64,000 nucleotides of DNA from Tenodera sinensis. Lineage: Eukaryota; Arthropoda; Insecta; Mantodea; Mantidae. A program made the position numbers and the translations under genes. Below the pieces are notes generated by a model, which was not told the origin of the DNA, ran no database searches, and saw only the letters and a list, made by a program, of their open reading frames with translations. The stretch lies in the NCBI GenBank assembly GCA_030765045.1, contig CM060961.1, positions 138,929,564-138,993,563 of the forward strand, in the 5' to 3' direction. The stretch's first letter is position 1. The number at the start of each line of letters is the position of its first letter. Of the stretch, positions 36,961-48,678 are shown one piece after another.

Positions 36961-37730
36961 TTGTCAAAACATAATTCATACGTTATAAATAGGATCGATT
37001 GTCGCTTCATTAGGCATGTCCTCTATTTGCTTAGTTATTACAATTCAAGTCCAAATATGTAAATTGCTGTGAATATAGTATAAACGGCTTTTGTTCTTAC
37101 AGGCATTTTCTGAGAAGTACGGCAAATATAGTCTACTCTATAGGACTGGCAACAAATCTTTGTAAATCTTTTGGTATTATATCGGTGTTTTATACCGCAC
37201 TACCGTCAGAAAGCATAGCGTTTTTCAATGGCAGAAGAACTGTCAAAATTGACTCTCTACATGCATACCTATATACAATTTGTTACTGTTTATAATAGAA
37301 AGTAATAGATTATGTAAGAAATATGCTTGTACAACGGTTCGTTTTAATGCTATTTATTTTGGAAAAGCAAAGCTGCAAATGACATTAATTTAGTATAAGG
37401 TTACGTGATTGAGAGATATTCTATTAGTTAAAACACAATTTCCCCATCAATATTAAACGTGCATGACTGCCTTATCAGCATACGAATAGATTTCGTGCAT
37501 GGGTCACTTCATTGCTGGTATACACGGAGGAAAACACGTCATCACGATAGGAGGAACTAGCAACATGGAGCACAAATTAGTTTAGGAACTAGGTGCATTA
37601 CCCTGTGGTCGGTCACGGCTGGTCAACGTGGTCACAAGTGTTTCAATTTTAAAGATTAGCTCACCTACGCGACATCATACATTTGACCATTTAATATCAG
37701 ATGATGACTTAACATATTTGATTTAATCTC
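36961..37730. other. spacer, nothing recognised
   Basis: No supported feature. Confidence 0.4.
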
Positions 37731-37734
37731 ATTG

Positions 37735-38070
37735 TATAAAACTCTGCGGCACAACAGCCCATCCGGGCCACGATCAACCGCCCGACCGCTGTGTGCCCCA
37801 CCTCGGTCACCACAGGCGAATAGTACTGGAGGTGGAACGTGGTCAGCGAGCCGGTCCCTCCTGGCCCGGCCGGTTATGCGGTGTTCTCGACAGAGACTGC
37901 TACTTTTCAATCAAATAGCTCTCCAATTGGCCCCTGAGAGACATATCGAGGCTGAGTGCACCCCTGACCGGGTCTCCCGGCGGGAGGAAATCCCCAAACC
38001 GGCACCGGGAATTGAACCCAGGTCCCCGCTTGGTAAACAGCAGCGCTACCGCCCCGCTACGGAGACAACA
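37735..38070 (-). mobile_element. tRNA-derived SINE, family 3 (copy b)
   Basis: The minus strand starts GTCTCCGTAGCGGGGCGGTA (A box), with CTGGGTTCAATTCCC as the B box, then the family 3 body including GGGGCCAATTGGAGAGCTAT. It is more diverged from the other two copies than they are from each other. Confidence 0.8.
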
Positions 38071-38344
38071 TATTATTAATCAAATTATAATATAACCGAT
38101 TTTTATGACAAATCCTCCCATTTTCGCCTTGTTTTTGATGGCATTCATGTTTGAGATGATAAAATTAAATATTCACGGAAATGGTAGGTTCTAGAAATGT
38201 CGCATGTGGACCATGGTCGAATAATTTTTACTTACATGCGAGCACCTTTTATTGATGCCTTATTCACATTAAGAATGGAATGAGTAAACAATTTGAAAGG
38301 ATAGAGCAATAAATAGCTTTTATTCCCTACATTAATTTTTACTT
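38071..38344. other. AT-rich spacer, nothing recognised
   Basis: No supported feature. Confidence 0.4.
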
Positions 38345-38468
38345 TCTCTAACACGTACATAGTAGGTGAGCAAGGTATTGCATTATACCCCAAAACTTTA
38401 TCAAAATTCCAGTGGGGATCCTTAATTTAAAAAAAAAAAAAAAAAAAAGGTGGTGTTGGTGGTGGTGG

Positions 38469-39507
<1,039 letters not shown>

Positions 39508-39909
39508 CAGCATTTTCGAACATGCTGATTTTATCAAAAATGCTCCCAACGAATTTGAACAAAATGCCATATTTTATGACAAATTAAATGTAGGTATATC
39601 TTGAATTTTCTTAGACTGCCCTCTTCATTCTGAGGAACGTTTGCACAGCCCGTAAACCGTAACACAGACAAAACCTTACGACTAAAACTATAAATCCCGT
39701 TAAAATACACAATATAGTGTCACCGCGCCCGCCGCATCTAATTGCCGACAGCAGCGGTGTCACCCATCGCATTATTGTCGGCACTACCGCAAAGGAGCCG
39801 AAGGAAAGAGATAGAGAATGACCGCATTGTTGGGGCGCTTGCCGAAAGAGAGAAAAGGATAGAGGCTACTGGAATCTTCTACTTTGTATCTCACCGCAAT
39901 AAGTGAACG

Positions 39910-39927
39910 TTCCTGAAGCTTCCAGAA
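39910..39927 (+). promoter_or_regulatory. heat-shock-element-like array in the LTR U3
   Basis: TTCctGAAgcTTCcaGAA: four alternating TTC/GAA pentamers in perfect 5-bp phase, the classic HSF trimer-binding layout. It ends 15 bp upstream of the TATA box. Binding is not shown. Confidence 0.65.
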
Positions 39928-39941
39928 TAGTGCCTGGGAGA

Positions 39942-39949
39942 TATAAATA
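39942..39949 (+). promoter_or_regulatory. TATA box of the solo LTR
   Basis: TATAAATA, about 33 bp upstream of an arthropod initiator-like GTCAGA (A at about 39975). Confidence 0.65.
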
Positions 39950-40156
39950 GCGGTAAAGTGTGAGAAGAGGCAGTCAGACGTATGTGAAGCGTTGAGTAGT
40001 CGTGCCGACGGAAAGAAGAGACGTATGCGAAGCGTCGAGGAGTCACGCCAGGGAGAAGGAACAGTTCTTTGTGTTACGAATTCGGAGCCGTGCTGTTGGA
40101 GAATCGGAAAAGACTTTCTTGCTGTTGCAACGAGTGTACAAGTTACTGTTTACGGA

Positions 40157-40162
40157 AATAAA
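40157..40162 (+). terminator. polyadenylation signal of the solo LTR
   Basis: AATAAA about 180 nt after the inferred start, followed by a GT/T-rich stretch. It would define an R region of about 200 nt. Confidence 0.6.
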
Positions 40163-40715
40163 AGTGTTTCTTTATCTCGACTACTTCTGTCCACTTTACT
40201 TTACACCCACACCAAAAGTCACAATATGAAAAATGCATTTATTTAGAATAAATCACTTCCCTGCTTCTCTTGATGACCTTTACATAACTGGTAAACCGTA
40301 AAAGAAAGACCAAACCTTACTCAACAAAAAATGTGGCTCTCGTTAAAATACACAGTTTATGAAAATGTTTTTGTGAGTGAATATTTTCGGAACTATTCCT
40401 TGTTATGCATCTGAAAATTTCCAGTACTTATACTTTTCTCAAATGAAAAGTCGTATTTCATATTGTCATCTGTTGGTCATGCAAATAGAACGGAATTTTA
40501 AAGACGTCACATAGCAAGCAGCTTTAAAAGATCTAACCATCGCTTAAAGCCTATTGTATTCCTATATTGTATTCCTATATTGTATTTGCATTTACAGGAA
40601 AACTAGCAATAAGCTAATTTTTGGGAATATGTATATGAGGAATACAAGAGGAACGAGCGTTTGAATGAATAGTTTGTATAAAAGTAGAGAAAGCCATGTC
40701 AATGCAACATCAGTT

Positions 40716-41318
40716 TGTTTTATTCCCCTCTGCTTCGATCTAGGAAGCCCGACTGGAAACTGCTGCTAAGCTCCAGAACTCACAGGCGAAAGAGGAACGG
40801 GGATTACGAGGGCCCCAAAAAGGCGTAACTTTAAAGGAACAGACATCTCGGATCTTAACATAGGGTACAATGAGGCCGATGTCCAATTGGCCCGATGCGA
40901 CAGGTTCCTGATATGCTCCCAAAATCCTGAGAGAGGTGAATGTGGGGAATTTTGTGGTGAAGAGAGTGACGTAGGTTCATGGACAATTGCCAACGCCTAC
41001 ACCGCTCCTGAAGGGGGCGTAGGTGTCTCTGAATGGGGTACAAGGTGTGCGTGGGTTTCTGTCTGTTGAACACAGTAGGGTGTCATTAGTATACTGGTAT
41101 ACGCCCTCCGCGTACTATTACATTGCGTGATTTTCCCATTCTGAAACCCCCACATAACTTATGTCTGGTAATAACATACAATATTATCAGCACTTATCTT
41201 TTAAAAGTTCTGTTGAAAGTGTTGTCCATATGAGTTGAGAGATTCCTGGCTTTTCTGGATGTAATTTCCATTCACAGCTTAAGTTCTTTCAAGTTTTCAT
41301 AATTTCTGTTTTGATGTA
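40716..41318. other. GC-richer spacer, unrecognised
   Basis: The 40740-41080 part is GC-richer and open in several frames on both strands, but no domain is recognisable. It may be a fragment of an unlisted repeat. Confidence 0.35.
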
Positions 41319-41330
41319 TGTGGCCCTTAA

Positions 41331-41700
41331 TGGTTTGGTGTGGTTTAAGGGCGCTCAACTTCTAGGTCATCAGCGCCCTTAAAAGATTCATGCCATAGCC
41401 AGATATAAATTTCACTCAAAAAATAAAAATACTAGCAACAAGAAAAAAATATAAAGGTTAAAAGCAGTGGCAATAGCCAGATATGAAACAAGGTGATAAA
41501 TATGTCCAAAAGTAGAAACAGATAATTAAAAAATTTTAAATCCTCAAATTGATATTGCACTCCGCTAAAAAATTAAAAACTCTATCAACCGCTGTTTTGT
41601 CGTCCGCTAGGACCTCTGCAAGTCTGGCAGGCAGCTGCAGAGAATCCCGAAGGTGCGCTAGAGAGCAACACTCTAGCAGCACTTGGCGAACCGACAAAAG
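41331..41700 (-). mobile_element. 5'-truncated copy of LINE A (3' end), 370 bp
   Basis: Reverse complement of about 52190-52550 of the full-length LINE A, including the last ORF2 codons and the 3' tail with ACC-rich repeats. Flanked by TGTGGCCCTTAA (41319-41330) and TGTGGCCCGTAA (41701-41712), a 12-bp duplication with one mismatch. It is much closer to the full-length copy than the 27.5-kb one. Confidence 0.9.
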
Positions 41701-41868
41701 TGTGGCCCGTAAGCTTGTCTATAGTGTGGGATTGTTCCTATGAATTTTAGTTTACAGTTTTTACATTCTCTACTAGTAAGTAGATGCAGTATTGCACTCC
41801 ACACAAAAACTCGATGGAGATTTCACCGGAAATATATGTTTTGAGGCCCCCTGAATAAAAAAACATTT

Positions 41869-41877
41869 TCTCTCTCT

Positions 41878-41945
<68 letters not shown>
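41869..41945 (+). repeat. (TC)6(TG)n compound microsatellite inside R
   Basis: The CT and GT types occur side by side at R's fixed microsatellite site. Confidence 0.97.
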
Positions 41946-41946
<1 letters not shown>

Positions 41947-42283
41947 TGCGGACAGCGCAACTCAAAAACGAAAACAGTGAAAAAACAAAGTTGGTATTTA
42001 AGTTTAATGTCTTTCGAAAATGCGACACGAAGATTTTGAAGAAAATTGCTCCACCCTAAACTACCCTTTACGTGCAAAGTTTTTCGAAAATTTTTATATT
42101 CTTGAAAATGGCTCTAACGATTTTGATTAAAATGGCATATGTTTAAAAAACCTTTTTATGATAAATGAAATGTATATTTTGAATTTTCTGGCTAGAGCCT
42201 ATGTAGTGCTGTTTACTCTGGATGACTTTTGAATAACTCGTAAACCGTAAGAGATAGACAAACTCTTACTGTATAAAAAATGT

Positions 42284-42611
42284 TGTTTTCTAGTGGCTTG
42301 CATCTGGCAATGAAGCCATTAGCATTCGTGCTTTCCAATACTTTTGAACTGTAGTTTCTTCTGATCGTAATGCTTCACAGGTCTTCAAGTGTTCTTCATT
42401 CATTTCTGCTGGATCGTTACACAGGACACATATTGGTGAGGCTGAGATAACTATTCTGTAGAGATGACTTGCTAAGCAGTCATGATTTGTCAATAGTCGG
42501 AAGGCTGCAACAGCTGTTTTCCTTGGTCTCTGGGGGATTATATCTGGATTGGAAAGTAGTATAATCCATTTTTTATCTTTGGCATTTGTTTCTATTTCTT
42601 GTAGGTATGAA
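42284..42611 (-). mobile_element. 5'-truncated LINE (family B) inserted in R
   Basis: A perfect 13-bp duplication GTATAAAAAATGT (42271-42283 and 42612-42624) flanks 328 bp. Joining the flanks restores the R order seen in other copies. The fragment has almost no 3' UTR: 8 nt follow the stop codon. Its protein is not LINE A. Confidence 0.92.
42290..42611 (-). pseudogene. LINE ORF2 C-terminal fragment (downstream of RNase H)
   Basis: The open frame encodes the C-terminal tail typical of RNase H-bearing LINE ORF2 proteins. It reads RKTAVAAFRLLTNHDCLASH, then LYRIVISASPICVLC with EEHLKTC, a CX2C...H...C zinc-binding layout, and ends MASLPDASH. The frame is open through the whole insertion and about 40 codons into R sequence upstream, which are not LINE. 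The reverse transcriptase and endonuclease are absent because of 5' truncation, so it cannot act on its own. Confidence 0.85.
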
Positions 42612-42990
42612 GTATAAAAAATGTAGATCTCGCTAAAACACAATTTATGTGCAAGTAACTTTTTTGTAGAGTGAACCATTTCGGAGATATTCCTTGTTAC
42701 TTGTGTCAGTTTCGGAAAACAAACTTTTGTCAAATGCATTATCGTTGTTCGTTTTTTTAATATGTTAACCGTGCAAAGAGCGGAACCTCAAAGGCTTAAA
42801 AGACTTGACTATCGCTCAAAGACTACTTTATTCCCATATTTCCCTTGTACCTACAAGGACATAAGCAATAAGATAATTTCTGTCAATCTTTATCTCAACT
42901 AACACGAAGAAGATATAGGAATAAGAGTTTGTAAGAATGGTTAATACAAAAGTAGAGAAAGTCATGTGACTGCAACATATCAGATTTTTA

Positions 42991-43159
42991 GGTATGTATC
43001 GTACTTTAAGATTCCTTGTTCAAGCGTGTATTTTTCGGTAGGCGTTTGAACGGACTAATAAGATAAGCACAGTAACAATAATAAGGATACTCTACGCCAA
43101 ACTTACAGCTTAAGTGGATGTAAAAACTGACGGTGGGCGAGTATAACCAGCTGAAAGTC
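42991..43159. other. short spacer
   Basis: Nothing recognised. Confidence 0.4.
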
Positions 43160-43350
43160 AATTGCCAGATTCAGCACGCCGGTGTGTAAGAATTTCGTCC
43201 CGCAGGAGTTCTTTTATGTGACAGTAAATCTACCGACATGGCGCTGTGGGTTTCAACCACAACCAAAAACCATCCGCCTGGGCATAATTTAAACCCGTGA
43301 CCTCGGATGAATAGGCCAGCGCCTAACCAACTGAGCACCAAGACCGACTG
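43160..43350 (-). mobile_element. tRNA-derived SINE, family 2 (copy b)
   Basis: The minus strand begins CCAGTCGGTCTTGGTGCTCA, with GGTTTAAATTATG in place of the B box, and continues with GGAGTTCTTTTA-type body blocks in reverse. It is more diverged than the other two family 2 copies. No duplication found. Confidence 0.75.
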
Positions 43351-43665
43351 GAACAAGTTAAAGGATCACAGAAAGGGAATAATTTTAAAATGTAATTCGT
43401 TATAATTTAGTTTACATGTATTAAAGGCATATGTGACGCATATCTGTATTTTGTTGTCAAATATAGTTGCATGTCAAATATTTAAGCAGCAAGCGAAGTC
43501 ATTACCTTTTCCATCTGTATCGATCAGTATTAGCAAGTGGTCTGTTAACTTCTTAATTTATGATCTCTTATTTATTCAAGAATCCTATAAATCCTTCTTC
43601 TGAAGCTAATAAATACATAATAGATCAGTGATCAAATGTTTTGTATTGCCCATGTACTACGAGTA
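43351..43665. other. AT-rich spacer, nothing recognised
   Basis: No supported feature. Confidence 0.4.
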
Positions 43666-43671
43666 CATCTC

Positions 43672-44264
<593 letters not shown>

Positions 44265-45410
44265 TCCTTCTGTCTATCTTAAAACCGTCTGTTCAAACTT
44301 TCTCAGTCTTGAGAAAAGTACTTTTGTACCTGTAAAAAGATCATGTTTTACAATAACATGCCTTTCATATTTATCCTACAAGGTACTCGAAACAAACTTT
44401 TATGCTCTAATTATAAATAATTTCCAAAATAACTTAGCTGTAACATTTGTTGTGACTATACAGGATGATGTACGACCACTATATTCATAAGAAGCTACTT
44501 AACATGCATGTTGTGGTTTATATTTATTTTTAATACTCTTTGCATGACTTGATGAGAAATACAAGAAGGAAACATATTTTTCATGGAAATATAATAAAAT
44601 CCTGATCAACGGTAGTGAATATGTAAACGGCTTAAAGTAGAACAAAACAGGAGATTTTATAAAAGATGCATCTTAAAAAGCCTCCGAATCCCAATGCAAA
44701 TATTCCGTTCAGTATCAAACTTGATATTTAAATTCGTGCATCCTTCCAGCTTTCCCAAGCCTTGTCCAATGTCCTCTTTTACTCTGAGTATGGTAATCGA
44801 GGTTTGCTTAGTTTTCGCTTGATTAATGTTAAGGTGCAATTGCGCCTGTGGTTGTAATACATATGGGGAGAGAGGAAATGAAAAGAAAATTTGCTCTCCT
44901 GGAGTTTGCAGATTCATTTTGAACCTTCGTAAAATTTTCAACATACAAAAAAAGATTCATCAATTTTCTGTGTTTTAGGTAACTTATTGCGGTGACCTTT
45001 CAAAATTCCTAAATCCCACGAGTTCACCGATAGATTTGCACTCACTACTGTTAAAATTCGCACCCTCAAATGGGATTTAAAGTGTATCAAGAGTAAAATA
45101 TAAGTAAATAAATATCTCACACAGGTTGATTAAAATAAAATAGCCACTGCGTCAGCTCTCATATGCAAGAATGCTAAATGAAGAGGCATCGAATGTTTCA
45201 CGGTAGATTAACCAAGTTACTTCAGAAGGAATAAGAAGACAGTTAATCTCAAAATTAACGTAATCTAAAATCTGAATGCAATAAACATACTTTTCTTTAG
45301 AGCATAATTTATTAGGAAAGTGCCACTATTTGAATGAGAATTTATTAAGAACAAGCATAAAAGCTAACAGTTGAACGAATTTCCTTGTTTTGGTAATGCT
45401 CCAAGTACCT
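44265..45410. other. AT-rich spacer, nothing recognised
   Basis: Short minus-strand ORFs (44657-44944 and 44938-45120) have no recognisable domains. Confidence 0.4.
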
Positions 45411-45890
45411 TTACGATATTATCAATTTCCTCAAAACACACACTGCTAAACCTTGGGTTTCCCTACTTGTTTTCAACTTACTGCCAAAAATCGACATCGG
45501 CGATGGTAGCACATTAATACCATTACGTTTCAGTAAGACATGACGTTTCATCAGATAAAATCGTATACTTATAAGCACATTATGGGATAAATGTCCGTGT
45601 TTGGTCGATATTCGAGCCATTGTTGAATAGTATGATAAAAAAGCAGCATATAAATGGAATAGCCCCCAATAATATGAGATCAGTATGATATGCAAAGGTA
45701 CTAACCACAGTAACACAGTTTGAACACTGTGCTTAATTGTAATCACCATTGTTACAGATATGGATTTAATGTCCTGCATAATTAAATGGCATTGTAAAGG
45801 AGGAATAAAAAGCACCTGAAGGATAGTATAGTACCATAAAATAGTATATTGTGGCAAATGACAAATATGACAAATAGTATATTGTGACAA
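45411..45890 (-). CDS. unrecognised 159-codon ORF, doubtful
   Basis: One of the longest open frames here outside identified repeats. It is hydrophobic in its middle (LLWLVPLHIILISYYWGLFH and following residues), which could form one or two membrane segments, with a Lys/Arg-rich C-terminal third. No family is recognised. The right end overlaps a local tandem duplication (45839-45895), which supplies the first codons and weakens the case for a real start. AT-rich chance translation is the simplest explanation. An exon of a fast-evolving membrane receptor is the alternative. Confidence 0.15.
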   Translation of the reverse strand: MSQYTICHICHLPQYTILWYYTILQVLFIPPLQCHLIMQDIKSISVTMVITIKHSVQTVLLWLVPLHIILISYYWGLFHLYAAFLSYYSTMARISTKHGHLSHNVLISIRFYLMKRHVLLKRNGINVLPSPMSIFGSKLKTSRETQGLAVCVLRKLIIS

Positions 45891-45895
45891 ATGAA
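45839..45895 (+). repeat. short tandem duplication (unit about 33 bp)
   Basis: 'aaatagtatattgtg' plus 'caaatgacaaatatgac' occurs about 1.8 times, with one substitution. Confidence 0.8.
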
Positions 45896-45934
45896 CTATT
45901 TCTCTTCTGAAATTGACTGAAAAAACAGTTCTCT

Positions 45935-46130
45935 AGGAGGTTCAATCAGAAACTGAAAAATTCAATGCCATAGCCGGGATTTGAACCACGGATTTTCCGC
46001 TTATCGAGCGGCTGCTCTAACTATTAAGCTACCATGGCCAACTTGCCAGCATAACATTAAATTCCCCAGCAGATCCGTGGTTCAAATTCCGGCTATGGCA
46101 TTGAATTCTTCAGTTTCTGATTCAACCTCT
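45935..46130. repeat. inverted repeat of two tRNA-derived sequences
   Basis: Arms of about 59 bp (45935-45993 and 46072-46130), about 93% identical in opposite orientation, flank 78 bp. Each contains the B box GGTTCAAAT(T/C)CC, the acceptor-like CTATGGCA and a downstream ATTGAATT..TCAGTTTCTGATT tail. The left unit also has the 5' tRNA half; the right unit lacks it. Confidence 0.85.
45964..46038 (-). mobile_element. tRNA-like SINE head
   Basis: The minus strand GCCATGGTAGCTTAATAGTT pairs its first seven bases with CTATGGC at the other end. The D-arm-like GCTT..GAGC is also present, but the T stem has mismatches and the anticodon loop lacks a normal U33. It therefore looks like a tRNA-derived repeat rather than a working tRNA. 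Confidence 0.6.
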
Positions 46131-46520
46131 TAAATATTGCTCACACACGGCTTGTGTGTTTAAAAACACCAGCAGTAAGCTTGTTGGCACAAATAAATAA
46201 CAGTTCTGTAGTTTATCGTCGATAACACAATCTGCAATTTGCCTTGATCTTGCAACTCACAGTTCTGTCTTATCATAACCTTGGCACATAATGCTAATAC
46301 TGCTGCTCGACTGTCCAAACACCTGTACAAACAACTCCGAGGATTCACTCACTAAAAGCTGGTCCCACACTAACACATGGTTTTGTAGACAAAGCGAAGC
46401 GCGGGCGAATTTCTGGATGTTTCTCGACACTTTTTTTTTTAAGTAGGCACGCGAATAGCTTCTAAAACTGTGTGCAATCGGCTCATGTTTTGACTGTCCC
46501 ATTATCACTAGGATGCGTGT
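46131..46520. other. spacer, nothing recognised
   Basis: No supported feature. Confidence 0.4.
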
Positions 46521-46533
46521 TTACAAGCAGTGC
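46521..46533 (+). repeat. target-site duplication of LINE A, left
   Basis: TTACAAGCAGTGC, repeated exactly at 52553-52565. The last C may belong to the element. Confidence 0.93.
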
Positions 46534-46571
46534 CCCTCCGAAGGAGTGTCGCCTTGTCGTGGCGGAGGGGC
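46532..46571 (+). promoter_or_regulatory. 5'-terminal hairpin of LINE A
   Basis: GCCCCTCCG pairs perfectly with CGGAGGGGC around a 22-nt loop holding GTCGCCTTGTCGTGG. It sits at the first bases of the element, where internal promoter or RNA structures of LINEs lie. Confidence 0.6.
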
Positions 46572-47186
46572 TCAGTACCTGAGCCAGACGGCCTACTAAG
46601 TGTCATTTTGATTACTGGTAGGCAAGAGGTGAGGGGAAGCAAAGAACATTCCAAACGGGTAGATGGGGCTCGTTAGTCTTGGTCGACGACTCATCTAGGA
46701 GAAGTGGACTCCGAAATCAAACTCCCCCAGGGGCTCCTACTATGGCAGGTACGGGTTTGGCGTACCCGGGGCCCCGAGCCATACTCTCGATTGGGTTCCT
46801 CCAAGAGGTGAGAGGGCATATGCCAAACGCCCAATCAACTTTGGTCCACTTTTGTGTTTGACCTCCCACCTGCTCCCTGTACACAGTCTGATGGATAACC
46901 TACGCGCGGGTGACGCAAGGGGTGACTGGGTAATCGCGTAAGTCCCAGCCCCTGGTTATCATGTAGGATCTGTGTGCGTATCCGCTGATAAAGGTCAGTC
47001 CCGGGGAGGGGCCATTGCATGAGCTGGTGCACTCCTGAAGGCGATTGGGTCCCTCTGTCTATACATTGGGAGGTGAGACCCTAGGGTGAGCAAGGTCCAG
47101 GCCAGGACTCTCACCTAAGCCGGGGTGGCGCCCAGGATGTGAGCATGCCATCGGAGACATTTGCAATGGTGGAGGATTAATGCGCC

Positions 47187-48635
47187 ATGAGTTCCAAAAC
47201 TCAAAACAAAAACAAACCAAAAGTTCATGTAAAGGAAGTAGTCGAGTGTTGTGGTCCTCGCTACTTAGTAATCTCGAGAACTGAGGAAGGAAAAAAGTTT
47301 CTTTCGGTGAGCCCATTTGTAATCCAGAAGGGCCTGGATAAGATAGCTGGTCCAGTGAAGTCATGCACTAGATCGCGCAATGGCACGCTTCTGGTAGAAG
47401 CGCATTCAGCAGAACAGGCAGCTAAAATACAAAAAGCAAACCTGTTGGCCAGCTATCCAATACGTGTTGACCTGCATAAGACTTTGAACTCATCACGCGG
47501 TGTCGTTAATACCCGCGCTTTAGACGGACTCAGTGTTGAAGAGATTAAGGAAAACCTAGAAGATCAAGGTGTTACCTGTGTGTATCGGGTTCATCGCAAA
47601 GAAAGCGGTGAATTGAAGCCTACTCGTACCCTGTTCCTGACCTTTGATCGGGTAGATCTCCCACAAAGGATTAAGGCAGGGTATGAATCCATCGAAGTTA
47701 GGCTGTTCATTCCGAACCCACTCAGGTGTTTCAAGTGCCAGCGCTTTGGAGATACAAGCGAACTTTGTAAGGGACTAGCTACATGCCCTCAATGTGGAGA
47801 TGAACTCCACGATGGTGCATGTACTACAGCTCCTTCATGTGTTAACTGCAGAGGTGAACATCCATCTAGTTCCCGAGACTGCCCCCGCTTTGTAGAGGAA
47901 AGAGCGATTCAAGAGATACAGGTTAAAGAGAAGGTGCCCTTCTCAGAAGCCCGGAAGATCTTGCGTCTACGCCAACCCTCTGTTCCCAGATCTGGAACCT
48001 ATAGCTCTATTGCAGCTAAAGCGGTAGCGAGCAGAGAGATCGCAACGCAGACCAGCGATTTCAATGCGGCAACAATTTCTGAAAAGACACTTGTTGCCCG
48101 TAGCTCTATTCCAAAGCCCTCAACATCGGCACGCACATCTGCGTCAACGTCTACAAAGTCCGTAAGTGCAAAGAACATGAGCGCTACATCACCATCAAAA
48201 TCATCAAGGTCAACACAAGAAAGAAGCAAGCCCGTAAGATATGATGCCTCACCGATCAAGTTCAAGAAGACTTATACAAGAAACGACTTCCTCAAGGAAA
48301 ATGGTACCTCCGGTCCCAGTACATCTAAGGGATATAAGAGTCCCCGAACATCTCCTCGAAGATCTCGAAAATCCTCTTCTGGAGAATCTTCAGGGGTGGA
48401 CTCAGACCGGCGTCTTTCATCTTCGCCGGTCCCCATTAGCAACCGGTTCGAGACACTCGAACCCAAGTTTGCTATGGGAAGACGCACGTCCTCGGCAGAG
48501 GACATGGATTTGGACCAATCTGCCCACACTGGGAGACCCCCAGTGGAAAAGAGGCGCGAAAAAGCGTCCGAAAAGAATGTCAGCCCAAGAGAGAAAAGGG
48601 CTAAGTTAGTTCGACAACCGCCTGCTCCAAAGTAA
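47187..48635 (+). CDS. LINE A ORF1 protein (gag-like, zinc knuckles), 482 aa
   Basis: An RNA-binding protein expected to package the element's RNA. Residues about 10-175 form the globular N-terminal part, including the VRLFIPNPLRCFKC lead-in. The zinc region follows: C181-X2-C184-X9-C194, then C200-X2-C203-X4-H208-X3-C212, then C218-X2-C221-X3-H225-X6-C232. In the first knuckle the position where a His is expected (189) is Asp, codon GAT at 47751, one base from CAT, so that knuckle is probably defective. The C-terminal half is Ser/Arg/Lys-rich and low-complexity. The start ATG (GCCATGAG) is the first in frame after the 5' UTR, and the frame is fully open, unlike ORF2. Confidence 0.9.
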   Translation: MSSKTQNKNKPKVHVKEVVECCGPRYLVISRTEEGKKFLSVSPFVIQKGLDKIAGPVKSCTRSRNGTLLVEAHSAEQAAKIQKANLLASYPIRVDLHKTLNSSRGVVNTRALDGLSVEEIKENLEDQGVTCVYRVHRKESGELKPTRTLFLTFDRVDLPQRIKAGYESIEVRLFIPNPLRCFKCQRFGDTSELCKGLATCPQCGDELHDGACTTAPSCVNCRGEHPSSSRDCPRFVEERAIQEIQVKEKVPFSEARKILRLRQPSVPRSGTYSSIAAKAVASREIATQTSDFNAATISEKTLVARSSIPKPSTSARTSASTSTKSVSAKNMSATSPSKSSRSTQERSKPVRYDASPIKFKKTYTRNDFLKENGTSGPSTSKGYKSPRTSPRRSRKSSSGESSGVDSDRRLSSSPVPISNRFETLEPKFAMGRRTSSAEDMDLDQSAHTGRPPVEKRREKASEKNVSPREKRAKLVRQPPAPK

Positions 48636-48678
48636 TGAAGAGTTACCTTGGAATTACCTATCCCATACACAATGCAAT

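Larger units (their letters stand above)
39716..40219 (+). mobile_element. solo LTR, family H, inserted in R
   Basis: A GC-richer 504-bp block beginning AGTGTCACCGCG and ending CACACCAAAAGT. It interrupts R between two copies of CACAATAT (39708-39715 and 40220-40227). The duplication is at least AATAT, the exact border depending on where the LTR ends. Inside are a heat-shock-element-like array, a TATA box, an initiator-like GTCAGA near 39974 and AATAAA at 40157-40162, so U3, R and U5 can be assigned. No coding region. AGT-type termini with AT-rich targets fit some Gypsy-like elements. The plus-strand ORFs in it are incidental. Confidence 0.78.
41775..42990 (+). repeat. dispersed repeat R, near-complete copy interrupted by a LINE fragment
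   Basis: Best reference for R. The start palindrome 'ctactagtaagtag' near 41771 is followed by a TTTGAGGCCCCCTGAATAAA block and the microsatellite (41869-41945, TC then TG). Then come CTACCCTTTACGTGC, AACGATTTTGATTAAAATGG, AACTCGTAAACCGTAAGAGA, the LINE insertion, and a tail to about 42990 ('agtcatgtgactgcaac'). Without the insertion and tract it is about 0.8 kb. No ORF, TIR or tRNA boxes are visible. Confidence 0.85.

Noticed and set aside
45964..46038. A functional tRNA gene on the minus strand
   Set aside because: The acceptor stem pairs, but the T stem has mismatches, U33 is not in place and the sequence is part of a repeated tail-bearing unit.
46835..47364. Minus-strand ORFs in the LINE A 5' region
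   Set aside because: Antisense to the 5' UTR and ORF1 start, with no recognisable domain; GC-rich shadow frames.
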